Origin: Cladocopium goreaui
Lineage: Eukaryota; Sar; Dinophyceae; Suessiales; Symbiodiniaceae
DNA length: 64,000 nt
Assembly (NCBI GenBank): GCA_947184155.2
Contig: CAMXCT020002691.1
Location: forward strand, 364,578 to 428,577
Reading direction: 5' to 3'
This document shows positions 52,001 to 63,500 of this stretch, piece by piece (the first letter of the stretch is position 1; every line of letters begins with the position of its first letter). Under the pieces are notes generated by a model. The model was not told the DNA's origin and did not search any database. It worked only from the letters and a program-made list of their open reading frames with translations. The position numbers were made by a program, and so were the translations under genes.

Positions 52001-54100
52001 CGCATTTCGCGGTAACTTCCATTCTGATTTTGAAGGATCAATTCAGCTCTGAGGGCAAGCCCCTGGACGAAAGATCATGTCGGAGCCAAAGTGTGCACCA
52101 GGCGACTCATGAGCAGCCTATGCTGCGCTCCTTCGTCCATATCCGGTTGGGGTTGCTCCACCAAGAGAAACGCTTCTTCCTTTTCCTGAGCCTCTGTTGA
52201 AACGTTGGCCGGTGCGATGCTCTCACTGTCAGAAGGATCCCCTATAGGGGGTCTTCCCTCAAGTGGTGGGCCACGAAAAGTTGAGTCAACAAAGCAAGGC
52301 TTCTGGCTTCCGATAAAATGCCTTCTCCATGGAGTATGATCGCCAAAATGGCAGCCACTGCTGTTGCGTGAAACAAGTTTCCTATTGCGCCCGTACATCT
52401 TCGGCTTCCTGAAGCGACCTCTTCTTGAAGTGCCCCCTGTCCAGTTTGAGCGTATATATGCCCTCTGCGAAAGCCCATGAGCACTTCTCGAGATGAAGAT
52501 GGTAATTTACGGGGCCCCTCACCGCCATGCAGTAAGAACTTCTCATGCACGTAAGGAAGGTACTGTAGGAATCATGCTTCCACCAATATTACCTCCTTCG
52601 TCGTGTGAGACAGTCCCGGGCTGGGCAGAGAACGCCTCCTTGTATAAAGGTTGGGGAACCACATGCATCATCCGGCTCCGACTCCCCCATTCTGTGACGA
52701 TTCGCCAGCTCAAACCGAACGACCTCCATCCAAGGAGAGCTCGGTAGCTCCCGGGACAGCCAGTACCACCGAGGCCTCGGTAACCTCATCTCTGTAATGC
52801 TCATCTACCTCCACGTTTTCCATCATTGAATCCACAAACCTGAGCTGTCCTTCTTTGCAGTTTTTTGCAGCTCATCAAGTAGGTCTGCCGTGGCAAAGAA
52901 CAAGTTTGAACGACGGTAATCTAGGTGCTGCCTTTGACTGGAGAGCATCGACAACCTCTGACACCTGCTACCACCGCCGGCAACAATGATCTCTTCTCAA
53001 TGTGTCTCAGAAGGAACTCGGCGCCGCCGCCCCACGTCCGCCTGATGCACCTGCGGCAAGTTTCAATAACAAGATGGCGGTCCCAGATTTGAGGCCCAAG
53101 GGGGGGCGAACGAAAGCTAACTTTCATATGAGCGTGGCAATACGATGCGAGTTTGATGGGTGTTGGATATGCTGAATATAAATTGCTTAGAAACCTGGCA
53201 GGATTTGAGCTCGTGACCATCTGCTGCCAAGACCGCCCCAAAATGCCCCGGGAGCTTAGGAGGATGGTTCGAATGAAAAATCAGTCAGACCTGCCCCTCC
53301 CCTTGCTGAAGCAAGAGTAACTCCAGCTAGCTACAGCTAGCTTTCGTGAAAAGTCCGGAACGCTTCAAGGACCGGAGCAAACCACCCATTCCTGACACGA
53401 AACCGCGCATCTTTCCACAAGGCGCGGATCAGGTTGTAGGGCGGCCTTCAGCGGTGCCCTCTCTCCAAGCCACTGCCTTCGAAAGGTCTATAGGAAAACC
53501 AACTCTCCAGCATCTTGAACAAGTAGAATGATGAACACAAGTCATCTCCTGAAACCGGCGGACGCCCCACACAACGTAACAATGTTGCCAGCAATGACCC
53601 GAAGCACGGCGTTGCTGGCGCGTAGGTCCACTATAAGGCGTTGAGCCCCCTGCCATCAGGCAATGTCCGTCTGCTTTTTTCAACTCCAAACAGGCCGTTT
53701 TTGATCTCCTCGCCATCCACACATGTATGGTGGCCGCTGGAGCCCAGGATGCCCCTCTCAAACAGACAGCGGGCCAAGGCACCCCATTCTCCCGACTTCA
53801 CCTGAACCTTGGCTCGGGCATCACTTCGGGAAGTTTCCCCCCGTCTGGTAACACGCAGCGTTTCGGCTCATGAGCATTCGTACCTCATCTTCGCAAACGT
53901 CCATGATGTTCACTGTGGCCCCAACACCGTCAGGGGGAAGGCTGGGAATCACTCTCTCAACTTCCAACGGCCACGATTTGACCTCGATAAGAAGCCCGGC
54001 TCCCTCCAATCCTCCTCGGGTATTCGTCACGGAGCTCCTTATTCGAGGCTGTCTCTCCCGTCAACTACATTTGTAAGTGGCAGCTTCCCTCAGTCGACGG
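52000..54100 (-). pseudogene. Broken reverse-transcriptase element
   Basis: On the - strand one reads WGALARCLFERGILG, then GEEIKNGLFGVEKSRRTLPD, a stop, RLIVDLRASNAVLRVIAGNI, then SGDDLCSSFYLFKMLESWF. The order NGLFGVEK, RLIxDLRxSN, polar-aliphatic-Tyr-Leu-Phe matches the early RT region (fingers to motif A) of non-copia retroelements. Upstream (about 54080-53820) a related frame reads LIEVKSWPLEVERVIPSLPP. Downstream fragments to about 52.0 kb are less certain. Several stops and frameshifts. Confidence 0.45.
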
Positions 54101-54610
54101 ACTGCAGCTTCTTGGCAGACTCTCACTTTTACAGAGAACCAGTCAAGGAAATCTTGCGCACGATCTTCTACAGAGATATTCACAAAGGGGACTTGCAGAA
54201 TCTGACCTGGCTCTTCGTCGCGTTCCTTGCAACACTGTTTGGGGTCTCTTGCCGGGAAAACTCATGGGGGAAACATCCACACATGGAGGATATTCCATTG
54301 TCATGTTTGATTGCTATAGAGGGTAAATCCATGCTTGCACGTAGGCATTAACCTGACACACAGCGCCCACAACCAAGTCTGTCCATAGAAAATGCAGTCG
54401 CTGAAAAGAATCAACAAGCCAGGACTCTGGGTTGGAGATGTAGCTGCTAAAACCGTGCTTTTCCGTACGATATCCAAAAATAGAACGATAAACACGGTTC
54501 GTGAATTTATGAATGGGTCAACCCGGATTGGCTGATTCTATCAAGGAAACTCGGCTGGGGATTCTGGTTGGGCTGGAAAGATTGAATCTTTGAAGTTGCT
54601 GCCGAAGTAC
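54100..54610. other. Intron DNA between RT remnant and exon C
   Basis: No coding signal recognised. Confidence 0.3.
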
Positions 54611-54781
54611 CCACCAGTAGAAGGTGCTATCGATCTGCAGTGGGAGCTGCGTGAAGTTGCCCCAGGTCTTTGCCACCGCCGGTGCCAGGGGCATGTTCCA
54701 AGCGGTGGCCTTCTGCATGGTTTCCTCCAAGTTCCAACCGCTTCCACCGGTGAAGAAAATCACACACTTGGAAGGCTTGTC
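54611..54781 (-). CDS. Giant gene exon C: SBP-like domain
   Basis: This is an exact 57-codon exon, CCCCAG|GAC to TGG|GTACTT, phase 0 at both ends. It encodes DKPSKCVIFFTGGSGWNLEE and QKATAWNMPLAPAVAKTW, ending STFYWW. The TAWNMPLAxAVAxTW helix and the closing FYWW are characteristic-looking and the next exon completes the phrase as FYWW-VPDPTF. Phase and sense both support the join. Confidence 0.75.
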
Positions 54782-54953
54782 CTGGGGTCCAAATTTGGTC
54801 CAAAGGAATGCCTACTTCAACATCTCACACCAAAGATTTCGCCATTTTTGGAAGAGTTCCTCACCTCCATCAATCTCTATGAGGAGCCTCTTACACCCCT
54901 TTTCTTGGGCCCTCAGATGTCCACTCTCAATTTGGCGTCTCCGGGCCCGAAAC

Positions 54954-55275
54954 CTGCAGCCCAATCTGACAAGCATCTCGGCAGGCAGGTGCATACCAGA
55001 AGTAATCATCCCAACATTTGCCCCTGCTTACGCTCTTGCCATTCTCATTGGTCACGATCTCCACTCCCTCCCAGTCATCCGTGATAGTCACGTACTCTTC
55101 CATGGCCTGTTTTAAGGAATTTGCGACATCTGCTGAAGGGCCACAATGGGTTTGTCTGAAAACAGGGTGCCCCATTCTGTAGCATGGGCTCAAACCCACG
55201 TAGTTTTCAATCCATTGATCCGTTGGTCTCTCAGAAAATTGCCATAACTTCGGGGTCAATTCCCCCATCTTCACA
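54954..55275 (-). CDS. Giant gene exon B: SBP-like domain with Cys and aromatic motifs
   Basis: Carries MGELTPKLWQFSERPTDQW, CYRMGHPVFRQTHC, a TITDDWEGVEIVTNENGK stretch and GKCWDDYFWYAPACRDACQ. It ends LQ|GTTTCG in phase 0. If it starts at 55268 (AAG|ATG) it joins exon A in phase; an AACAG acceptor at 55276 is also possible. The dense Trp/Tyr pocket followed by paired Cys resembles ligand-binding faces of OpuAC-type glycine-betaine binding proteins, an inference not tested. Confidence 0.65.
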
Positions 55276-55895
55276 CTGTTAACGTGGATTGATAAACCCT
55301 GACTATCAAGTGGGCCCAAAATAACGATAAGTTACTGCTAAACTTGATACAACCCCTTATTAGTGAATTGGTGGTTTAGCAAAATCCAGGGTTAACATTA
55401 CCCATGTTCAGGCCAAATCCCCGTAGGGGATTCAGCCAACCTCCATTTCGGTGACTCCCCACTGATGGATAGTCAAGATTCGCCCACTTACACCCTATAT
55501 AAGATCCCAAACGGTCAACGTTGCCGACATGTCGCGGCCTGGGAACAAATCGGAAACAAGCGGCAGACAAAGGGGGGATAAGTGAAAATTCTTCAGCCCA
55601 GGGCCGCCACAACAAGGGAGACAAGCAGGACACAAGTTGGAAACAAGTGCCACCCCTTCAGCCTAGAAAAACCACAACTAAGATCAACTAAGGAGAAAAA
55701 TAACTACAAAATTTCAGCCTGGAGAAGTTGAGGTCGTCCGATCCTGTAAGGAAAGTATACAAGCCACCTTCGGACGAAAGAGGTCAGCATCCGCAGTCCC
55801 TCCGTGGCGGGAAGGGGCTGCAGCCGCGCCCTGAGAGGAAGGGCCACCAATGCGTCGGCGTAAGCCTTATAAATCTTATAAAGCCCCCCCTAGGC
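55276..55895. other. Intron DNA
   Basis: Small inverted repeats AAACCCTGACTATCAA and CCAGGGTTAAC near 55295 and 55386, and CACAACAAGGAG/CACAACTAAG phrases. No coding signal. Confidence 0.35.
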
Positions 55896-56140
55896 CTCCT
55901 TATAACCCGTATCCGTTGGAGGTGCCTTTGAAGTCGGTATCGAACCGGCTCCCCCAGATCCCACAGCAGAGGAATTGAACGCAGCTTTTGAAAGATCAAA
56001 AGAAGCCCAGGATCGGGTGTGGAACAGGGAAGTTGAAAGTTTTGCTGAGAGAAGAGCTGCAAAAGCCCTCAGTGCATACCACCAAAGGGAGACTTTAAAC
56101 AATAAGCATAATAAGGTGCGTCCCCCTCCAAAATAACCTC
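55896..56140 (+). CDS. Possible isolated + strand exon, Ala/Glu-rich helix
   Basis: An open frame reads GGAFEVGIEPAPPDPTAEEL, NAAFERSKEAQDRVWNREVE, then SFAERRAAKALSAYHQRETL to a TAA. Composition is protein-like (charged coiled-coil helix) but no start or partner exon is evident. It may be a retroelement gag-type remnant; the next 350 bp stay partly open with Arg/Gln-rich text. Confidence 0.3.
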
Positions 56141-56534
56141 CTATTCCACCAAAACCCGGTCGCCTCTCCTAAACCTAGCTCCCCACCAACACCAATACAA
56201 TCGCCAAGGGCAGGCAGTACACAAGCAGCATCCACAACCGGTGCAAGGACAGGCGCAGCCGCAGGCGCACCACCAAGGCCAGCTTCCGCTTAGAGAGAGC
56301 CGTAAGCAGGGGATACAAATAAGAAGACACATGGGATCCTTTCAACCCAGAAAACCACTAGAAAGAAGACAAAAAGGAAGACAGCCAGGAAAAAGTAGCT
56401 GCGACCCGTGGGAGACATTGGACACGTGCAGTGTCCCTCCGAGGAAACCACCAGCGACCCCAACGGGCAAATTTTGTCAGCAAGGGACCCGAAACAGTGT
56501 TGGGTATATATACTGGGAGGAGAATATTATGACA

Positions 56535-56903
56535 ATATAATGTTGATGATGTTGATGCTGATGCTGATGCTGATGATGATGATGATGATGATGAGGAGAA
56601 TGTTGCGGGTGACGATGTTGAGAATTATGATTTTGAGGATGATGGGGTGCAGGAGGAGGATGTTGAGGATGGTGATGTTGAGGATGATGAGGTTGAGGAT
56701 GGTGATGTTGAGGATGATGATGTTGGGGAGGATGACGGTGAGGATGATAATGCGGAAGATGTTGTGGAGGGTGACAAGGTAGAGGATCATCGTGTTGAGA
56801 AGGAGCAAAAGGATGACGATGATGCTGATGATGATGATGGTGATGATTGTGATGACAATCATGATGGTGAAGATGATGATAATGATGACAATGATGTTGA
56901 TAG

Positions 56904-56934
<31 letters not shown>

Positions 56935-57085
56935 GATGATGACGTTGAGGATGATAATGTTGATGGCGAGGATGACAAGGATGATAATCTTGATGTTGCG
57001 GAAGATGACGTCGAGGTTGAAGATGTTGAGGATGATGACGTCAAGGAGGAGGAATATGATAATCTTGAGGATGATGATGTTGAGG
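56535..57085. repeat. GATGTTGAGGAT trinucleotide-based repeat
   Basis: GAGGATGATGATGTTGAGGA units over 550 bp; acidic or Ile-rich ORFs are artefacts. Confidence 0.95.
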
Positions 57086-57149
57086 AGTAGGACCGATCCC
57101 AAGACCGGGACCAACACTTTGTGCCAGCCTGCGGGCTCGAAATGCGCAT

Positions 57150-57690
57150 GAACATTTCACACGAACCAATTTGTGCAAGAATTTACTGGAATAATGCCAG
57201 GGCCCACGATCACGACCCACACTTTTTGTGGGCTTGCGCAGTCAAAATGCGCTTGGACATTCAACAAGAAGCACTTCGTGCGAGAATTTACAAGTAAAAT
57301 GCCGCGGACCAAACCGCGGACCACACTTGGCGCGAGCCAGCGCATGCAATCGAAATGCACTTGGACATGTCACAAAAGCCACTTTGCCCAAAAGTTGCAG
57401 GTTTACGGGTGAAATGAGAAATGCCGCGGACCAGAACCACTTTGCGCGAGAATTTGTAGGTAAAATGCCGGGGGCCAAAACCGCGGACCACACTTTGTGC
57501 GAGCCCGCGCAGTCCAAATGCACTTGGACACTTCACAAGAGCCACTTTGAGCAAGAATTTACCGGTAAAATGCCGCGGGCCAAACCAGGACCCACACTTT
57601 GTGCGAGCCTGCGCGGTCGAAATGCACGCGGACATTGCACAAGAGCCATTTTTTGCAGAAAATTACGGGTAAAATGCCGCCGACCAGCTG
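57150..57690 (+). repeat. ~106-bp tandem repeat, GTAAAATGCCGCGGACC
   Basis: About five units with GAATTTAC-GGTAAAATGCCG, CCACACTTTGTGCGAGCC, and GCAGTCxAAATGCACTTGGA + CATTCACAAGAGCCACTT. Confidence 0.85.
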
Positions 57691-58183
57691 GAGCACCGTG
57701 ATCAAGCACCGGCCTTTACGCTCACCGTAAGAACCCCTCAGTGTGGACACACTGTTTGGGGAATGCTGGAAGACAAAGCCAAGCACATCAGGCCGACACC
57801 GGAAACAACACAGTGGGAGACAAAGCCAATCACATCCGGCGGACGCCCGACCGAAAGGACGCAATTCTGAAAAGGCGGACAGCACCAGGGCAGAGACATC
57901 TTAATTAAGAAAGAACTGAGAACCCCAATAATAAACTGTTTGGGCCATGACAGGAAACAAGGACAGAGAGACATCCGAAGACCCGGACACCACCACCGTC
58001 AAACAGGCGGACGCCTCTTAAGAAAGAATTGAGGACGCCGACACCAACAGTAAACTCCTCGGGGAAAAACACCCGCAATTCTTGGTGGTTAAGATTCGCA
58101 CCCGAACATTACAGTATTGGGTATGTCACCTTTGGCTTTCCTGGGTTGGTTGAATCGCCGTGAGATTTCCAATCAAATCCTGC
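57691..58183. repeat. Diverged ~120-bp duplications
   Basis: GACAAAGCCAAxCACATC (57770, 57818), TCTTAAxxAAGAA(C/T)TGAG (57898, 58016) and TAAACTxxT are repeated. No coding signal. Confidence 0.45.
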
Positions 58184-58314
58184 CTTGGTAATCATCAGCC
58201 TGGTCTCCACACATGGTTTCAACCAGTCTTTGTTGATGCTGCTGGGTGGGTCAAAATACTTGTCCGCCTCGGTCCAGGAGACGTTGAAGCCACGGTAGAA
58301 CTCCAAAATCAAAC
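58184..58314 (-). CDS. Giant gene exon A: start of SBP-like domain
   Basis: Encodes ILEFYRGFNVSWTEADKYF, then WLKPCVETRLMITK. It is bounded by an AG acceptor and a GC donor (AAG|GCAGG), ending in phase 0. The GFNVSWTEAxKYFD pattern with WxxPCxET is coherent protein sequence amid non-coding DNA. I relate it to the N-terminus of solute-binding-like ectodomains by position only. A GTGACA donor 48 bases downstream is an alternative end. Confidence 0.6.
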
Positions 58315-58566
58315 CTCACTGAACTGCAGAGCAAACAAGGAAGAGAAGCATATGAATATGAATGAACAAATTAACCTCATATTAAGATTTGTATAATCGC
58401 AAAATAAGACCTTTCTATATGATATAATTTGTAAAAACATATATACAGTATATAGTCTATGATATATGATTTGTGATATATGATTATATGCGTATATTGT
58501 ATGTGTATGTTCAAGTTCAGTCATGCCCCTGTCTTTGGCGAAATTCGACGACATACGACGACTCAC
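58315..58566. other. AT-rich intron 1 of giant gene (if first exon is correct)
   Basis: TATATGATTTGTGATATATG repeats; no coding signal. Confidence 0.4.
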
Positions 58567-58661
58567 CAGTCACACGGAGTGGAAACGCCAATGAAGATCA
58601 CCATGCCCAAAAACAACAAAAAGATACTATAGAGCAAATAATACCTGTATGTAAATACCAT
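58567..58661 (-). CDS. Candidate first exon: signal peptide
   Basis: An ATG at 58661 opens 31 codons with a short polar start (MVFTYRYY), a hydrophobic core (SIFLLFLGMVIFIG) and VSTPCD. A GTGAGT donor follows directly, which looks like a cleavable signal peptide exon. With that donor the phase does not match the next exon; a GTGACT donor four codon positions earlier would. The surrounding DNA is AT-rich and otherwise non-coding. An extracellular N-terminus is what the downstream domains would require. Confidence 0.35.
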
Positions 58662-59100
58662 ATATGATACTGACAATAAAATTATATATATATATATACG
58701 AATATATATATATATACATATTTATATATGTATACATATATATATACATATAATATACATCATATACTGACAAAATTATGTATATTGCATGATTTATGAC
58801 AATTTATGAAATACTATGAGAATGCAAGAAGTACCCGGGCAAGCCGGCAGTGGAAGTTTTGAAATTGAAACGCCTATAGCCTATAGAGCAAAACAAAGAA
58901 TGTGCCTTCTGTGCTTCGCAGCAACAATCTTTTGATTTTTGATTCCGGGGCCATCTCTTTTCAAAGCTGGACCTTTTCCCATTTCATCTGATCTCATCGC
59001 ATCGCAGCTTCTCTTGGAAATTGCTCATTGCATCCCACTGTGTCATCCCATCTCATCTCATCTCATCTCACGCCGTGCTTTCTCAGCGTTTTTCACCTCC
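58662..59100. other. AT-rich DNA upstream of candidate first exon
   Basis: ATATATATAC microsatellites (58680-58770), then unique DNA with a TCTCATCTCATCTCATC tract (59050). A promoter would lie here, but no TATA-like or leader signal can be assigned in a dinoflagellate. Confidence 0.35.
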
Positions 59101-59334
59101 CATCTCGGCGCGAAAGCCGAAAAAAGTACGATTTTGGAGCTTTTCTACACAAGGAAAAAGGAAAATGAAAAGCACCAGAAACGACAAAAATCTGCAAAAG
59201 CTCATTGCCGCAACTTTGTGGCGATTGATTGAACTGCCACTTCAACTTGTGAAAACGAAGCTCTCGTGCGAGACCGTCCTCAAAAAGGGAAAGTTGAAGA
59301 TGCGAAATGGAAGCTTTCATGCGAGACTTTCATT

Positions 59335-59590
59335 GCGGTGACCATCATTGCTGTTGACTTTCATTGCTGTGACCATCATTTCTGTTGACTTTCATTGCTG
59401 TGACATGCTGCGACCATCATTGTTATTGACTTTCAAAGCTGTAACCATCATTGCTGTGGACATCTTTGGACTTTCATGGCTGGGAAAATCAGTGCTGGTG
59501 ACTTTCATTGCTGTGACCATTATTGCCGTAGTCAACCAGTGCTGTTGAAATTCATTGATGTTCACTTTCATTGCTGTGACCATCCTGTCT
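59335..59590. repeat. ~30-bp TTCATTGCTGTGACCATCAT array
   Basis: Seven or eight diverged units of TGCTGTTGACTTTCATTGCTGTGACCATCAT. Confidence 0.8.
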
Positions 59591-59644
59591 GTTGACTTGC
59601 AAAGCTCTGGAAAACAGAAATATAGACTTCTAAACTTCCTTTGA

Positions 59645-60090
59645 CAAATACGTGATATATATATATATATATGATCCAGTCCACCGGCCACCTACCCCCC
59701 CGTGGTATCCCCCCCTCCATATATACATACAGACAAACAGACAGACAGACAGACATACATAAATCCCTACCTGCATGTATACATACCTTCGTACATACCC
59801 ACCTGCCTGCATAAACACAAAGACATATATTTGCATACCTACATACATACATTCCTACTACATACACACCTGCCTGCCTACCTACCTACCTACCTACCTA
59901 CCTCACTACCTACCTACCTACCTACCTACCTACCTACCTACATACATACATACATGCATACATGCCTACAGATAGACATACATACCCACCTACATCCATT
60001 CTTACCAACCTACCTACTTACATACCTACCTTCATACATACGTGCATGTATGCATTCATTCATCCATATATTATATATATATATATTACA
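59645..60090. repeat. TACATACCTACC microsatellite
   Basis: Tetranucleotide CATA/CCTA/GACA units. Tyr/Thr/Leu-rich ORFs are artefacts. Confidence 0.95.
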
Positions 60091-60570
60091 CCTTCCTAGA
60101 TACTTACCACATACCCCGCACATACCCCCACCACAAGGGGGGTTGGGGGGGGAGGGTGAAGGGGGGTGAGGTCGCGTTCCGGTAATGAGGGGCCTTGGAT
60201 CTAAGGTAGAAGCTACGAACACTTGTGGTCACACAGTCGAAGCGCGGCACCTTTCTATGCAGCTATGATAGCAAGTCTTGAGCCACGGAGTGGCGCAGTG
60301 GATCAAATGAATCAGAGTGAACATGTCACATGGTATGTAAACTGTATGTGCATTGTGTAGACACGTCCCCAAAAATAGGTTACAAACAGACGCAAATTTT
60401 ATTCGTGTCGTAACATGCAGAGAAAGTTTAGCTCTTGCATAAGAAACGCTCAGCCTATGCTCTGCTGTGAAACACGGTCCGGAGACAAAACGAAAAGCTA
60501 CTCTACGGCTCGTGACATCTCAAAAATATAGTGGTTGATATTGCCGTTAATCGGCTAGTGTTCCTTGATT
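60091..60570. other. Spacer, no feature
   Basis: Unique sequence apart from a GGGGGGTTGGGGGGGG tract at 60137; no coding signal. Confidence 0.35.
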
Positions 60571-63500
60571 TCAGCATCCCATGCGAAGGGTGTGTCCATA
60601 GAGATACGATTGGTTGTTTCTCCTTTGCAAGGAGAGCTGATCAAAGTAAATCGAATCCGTTGGGAACTGTGGAACCATATCCAACCAAGTTCCATCTGGA
60701 TTGCGAAGCCAACGTTCGTATGGCACTTGATATCCGCGAACATACACAACAGACGCATTCTGTTGGTCCCAACGATAATAAGGCTGTTGATAGTATCCTT
60801 GACCGTGTTGTCGGTTCTGATACGGATCTCTTGGAGGATATACTGCTGATAGTTTTGCTGGTAGTTTTGCTGATATCCATGATTCAGCCAGGCATCCTTG
60901 TCCTTGTTGTTGTTGGCGCTGTTGGTAGCCACTGTTCAACCAGTGTGCTCCTTTTCCTTGACCGTGAGATCGGTTCTGCTGAGGATTGTCACCAGTTCTG
61001 CTGCGTGTTCTTCGGAATTGAAGAGTTGCAGAACGTTGGCGTCCATGGTGTTCTTCTCTCCTAGCTGGAGTTGATCCGCGGTGAGTTGATCTTTCTCACG
61101 GGCGATCACGGCCGTGTTGTCGGCTCGCAGATCTTTCTTTGTTGGGTCTCTCTGTTTCTCGGAAGTTATCCCTTGGCAGCGGTGGAACGAGTCCCGGCGC
61201 TCTTGTCTCAATTATGGCGTTCCTGGCCTGCTTGAATAAATTTGCATAAACTCTTGATTTTTCTCCTGCCATTTGCCTCTCCGCCGGTTTCGGCTGCCTG
61301 AGAGCGAATGCGAAAGTTTTTGATGGGCCGCGGAATATGGTCATGAGTGGAGAGAGAGTGAAAAGCTTGATCGCTGTCTCCAAGCCCTAAGTCATAGACA
61401 AGGAGATGCTTGGGTTGCTCCACGTCGGCCAACAAAATTTTGTCATCATACGCTGAACCGGCAATGCCGTCCGCTTTAGCGGACTGTTGCTTGCCTCGGT
61501 CTTCAGTCATAATGGTCTGCTTGGCACAATACAATGAAATTCACAGCATGCAGGCGCAGTCGGCACCGGTGTTGTTCTCCTAAGATTTGATGTATTTGGA
61601 TGCCTGGGCGGAAGAGACTACATTATACGTGATACGATTCAGTGCAGACCGATTCAAGTTAATTTGTCCGAGAAACCTCTCTAAAAGATCAATTAATTAA
61701 GATGCAGCTCCGGAAACATCCCTTTTGAAGTTGCGCTGTGCAAAAAGGCTGCCATCACCTTGGATGAAATCAACCTGGTGGGAGATGCAAGATGCGATGA
61801 ATTTGGCCCACCTTTCACATGCTTCTGCATATGCGATCTTGCAGGCAAAAGATGATATGTGAGAAACGGCAACACGTACCTCGGACAAACCGAGTCTTCT
61901 GGCGTCATGATTGTCTGCGCCGGATATCGGCTTGAGCAGCTCGCATGTTTCTACTGATTCCTTACCTTGAATTTCTGAGATGTGCCAATCTTGATCATCT
62001 CTGGTACTGGCCAAGGGAGCCGGATGCGGCGTGATTTCGTTGGCCAGGTTTGAATCACAATCAGGGAGAGTTGTTCTTATTCCATCTTATTCCTGAGCTT
62101 GTGTCAACCATCTCTCCTGAGGTTACCTGTCCAAAAGCGGGTCTAAAAATACAACCATGAATGATCCAGAATTTGTTATCAGGCTTGGTTTTTTGTTCTG
62201 TAACATACTGACGCTGACCAAGCAAGTCAACAAATGATCCAACCTCATGCGTGCCACGTACAAAGACTGCAACGGGAGGAGCCGTGATTTCGGCGTGCAC
62301 AACCATGCCCAGCACCGCGTGATCACGTACAATGTGCTGGTGTCTGGCAATTCCGCCAACCGGATCATTTGCCTCGCAGAGTCCAACATTGTCCGCGCCG
62401 TTTCGGAAAACTAAATACGGAAGCACTACACAGTTAGGATCTTTTCTGATCCAGGACGGAAATTTCACGTGGCCTCCAATGCATGGTTTTCCGTTGATAT
62501 TGCCAAGATTCAGAGTGAGAAGTGACAAATGGTAAGTATCTTTTTGGCTCTCAGCAGCGTTGTCCGGATTTCGGAACTCGCCGGTCTTGATGACATTTTT
62601 GCTGAGCAAGACGGATCTGTACAACTCCAGGAGGTCGTAACATTCATCCTCAGTCAGGTCATGATGCTTGCAACTGATGAGAATAGGTGGTCTCCAACTT
62701 GGAAGTGGTACTTCTGGATCCTGATACTGAATGTAATGCTCTTTGAAAGTGGAAACACGTCTTTTTCCCGGCAGGGTGTAGGCTAAGTCAGCAAACTTGT
62801 ATTCTTCAATACTGTGCTTCAAGAAAGATTGCAAGTAGCTGTTACCGACCTCAATTCCCTCGGTGCATTTGTCAATTAGGTCGTCAAAGGCTGCTTTCCG
62901 GTAATCTGATTGTCCAGACCTCTGTGATCCAAAATATGCTTCTTGGCCTAAGCAAAAAGGTTTAATGAACAAGGTCCGTGATATCGAACGTGGAGTCCTT
63001 GGAGCAATACTGTCTGGAAGAAACTGCTCACCAAGTTCCGACGATTAATTGCAAATGTGGTGATCACAAGCCTCACCGTGAGATCGGCAGCCCAGGCAGT
63101 AGGCATATAACCACAATGGTGACACCAATACATGACATGGGAAAGGCGACAATCTTTCACATTCCGACATTCAAGTCTGCGATCCGGTCTTGGAAACCAT
63201 TAGATGCTTGCGAAGTCTTGAACGAAATTGTTCTTGAAATTGCCGTATACCTTTTTGGCCACGTCAGCATCACGCATCATATCTTTGGCCCGTTTGCTAG
63301 TTTCACGCTTGGGAGGTGCCTTTACCTCCTGTTTATTTGGGCCTTTCTTGTCCTTCCCCCATTTATCGGCTGGTGCGGATGCGGACGATGAGGCGGTTGC
63401 CGAATGATCCGGGATATCGGATTTCTTCTGCCATGCTTTTCTCGGCATGGCTTTCGAATTAATCTTATGGGGAAAGGCAAAAGAAACCGAGGTGTCACTG

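Larger units (their letters stand above)
4739..58661 (-). other. Inferred giant gene: SBP-like ectodomain, GCC2/GCC3 repeats, polytopic membrane protein
   Basis: This entry ties together the exons listed separately below. Read on the - strand they give, in order, a possible signal peptide, a solute-binding-protein-like domain with paired Cys and Trp-rich motifs, GCC2/GCC3 (ephrin-receptor-like) Cys-rich repeats, several hydrophobic exons and a polar tail. Splice phases agree at A-B-C-D-E-F, at G-H-I-J and at K-L-M, and at the first of the later membrane-exon junctions; the other joints remain open. Introns range from under 200 bp to about 9 kb and hold transposons and minisatellites. The product is probably a cell-surface or vacuolar-membrane receptor or transporter-like protein; its substrate is unknown. 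It could also be two neighbouring genes, or a gene that has lost some exons. Confidence 0.6.

Noticed and set aside
56527-57151. Acidic 147-codon and Ile-rich 196-codon ORFs
   Set aside because: Translations of the GATGTTGAGGAT repeat.
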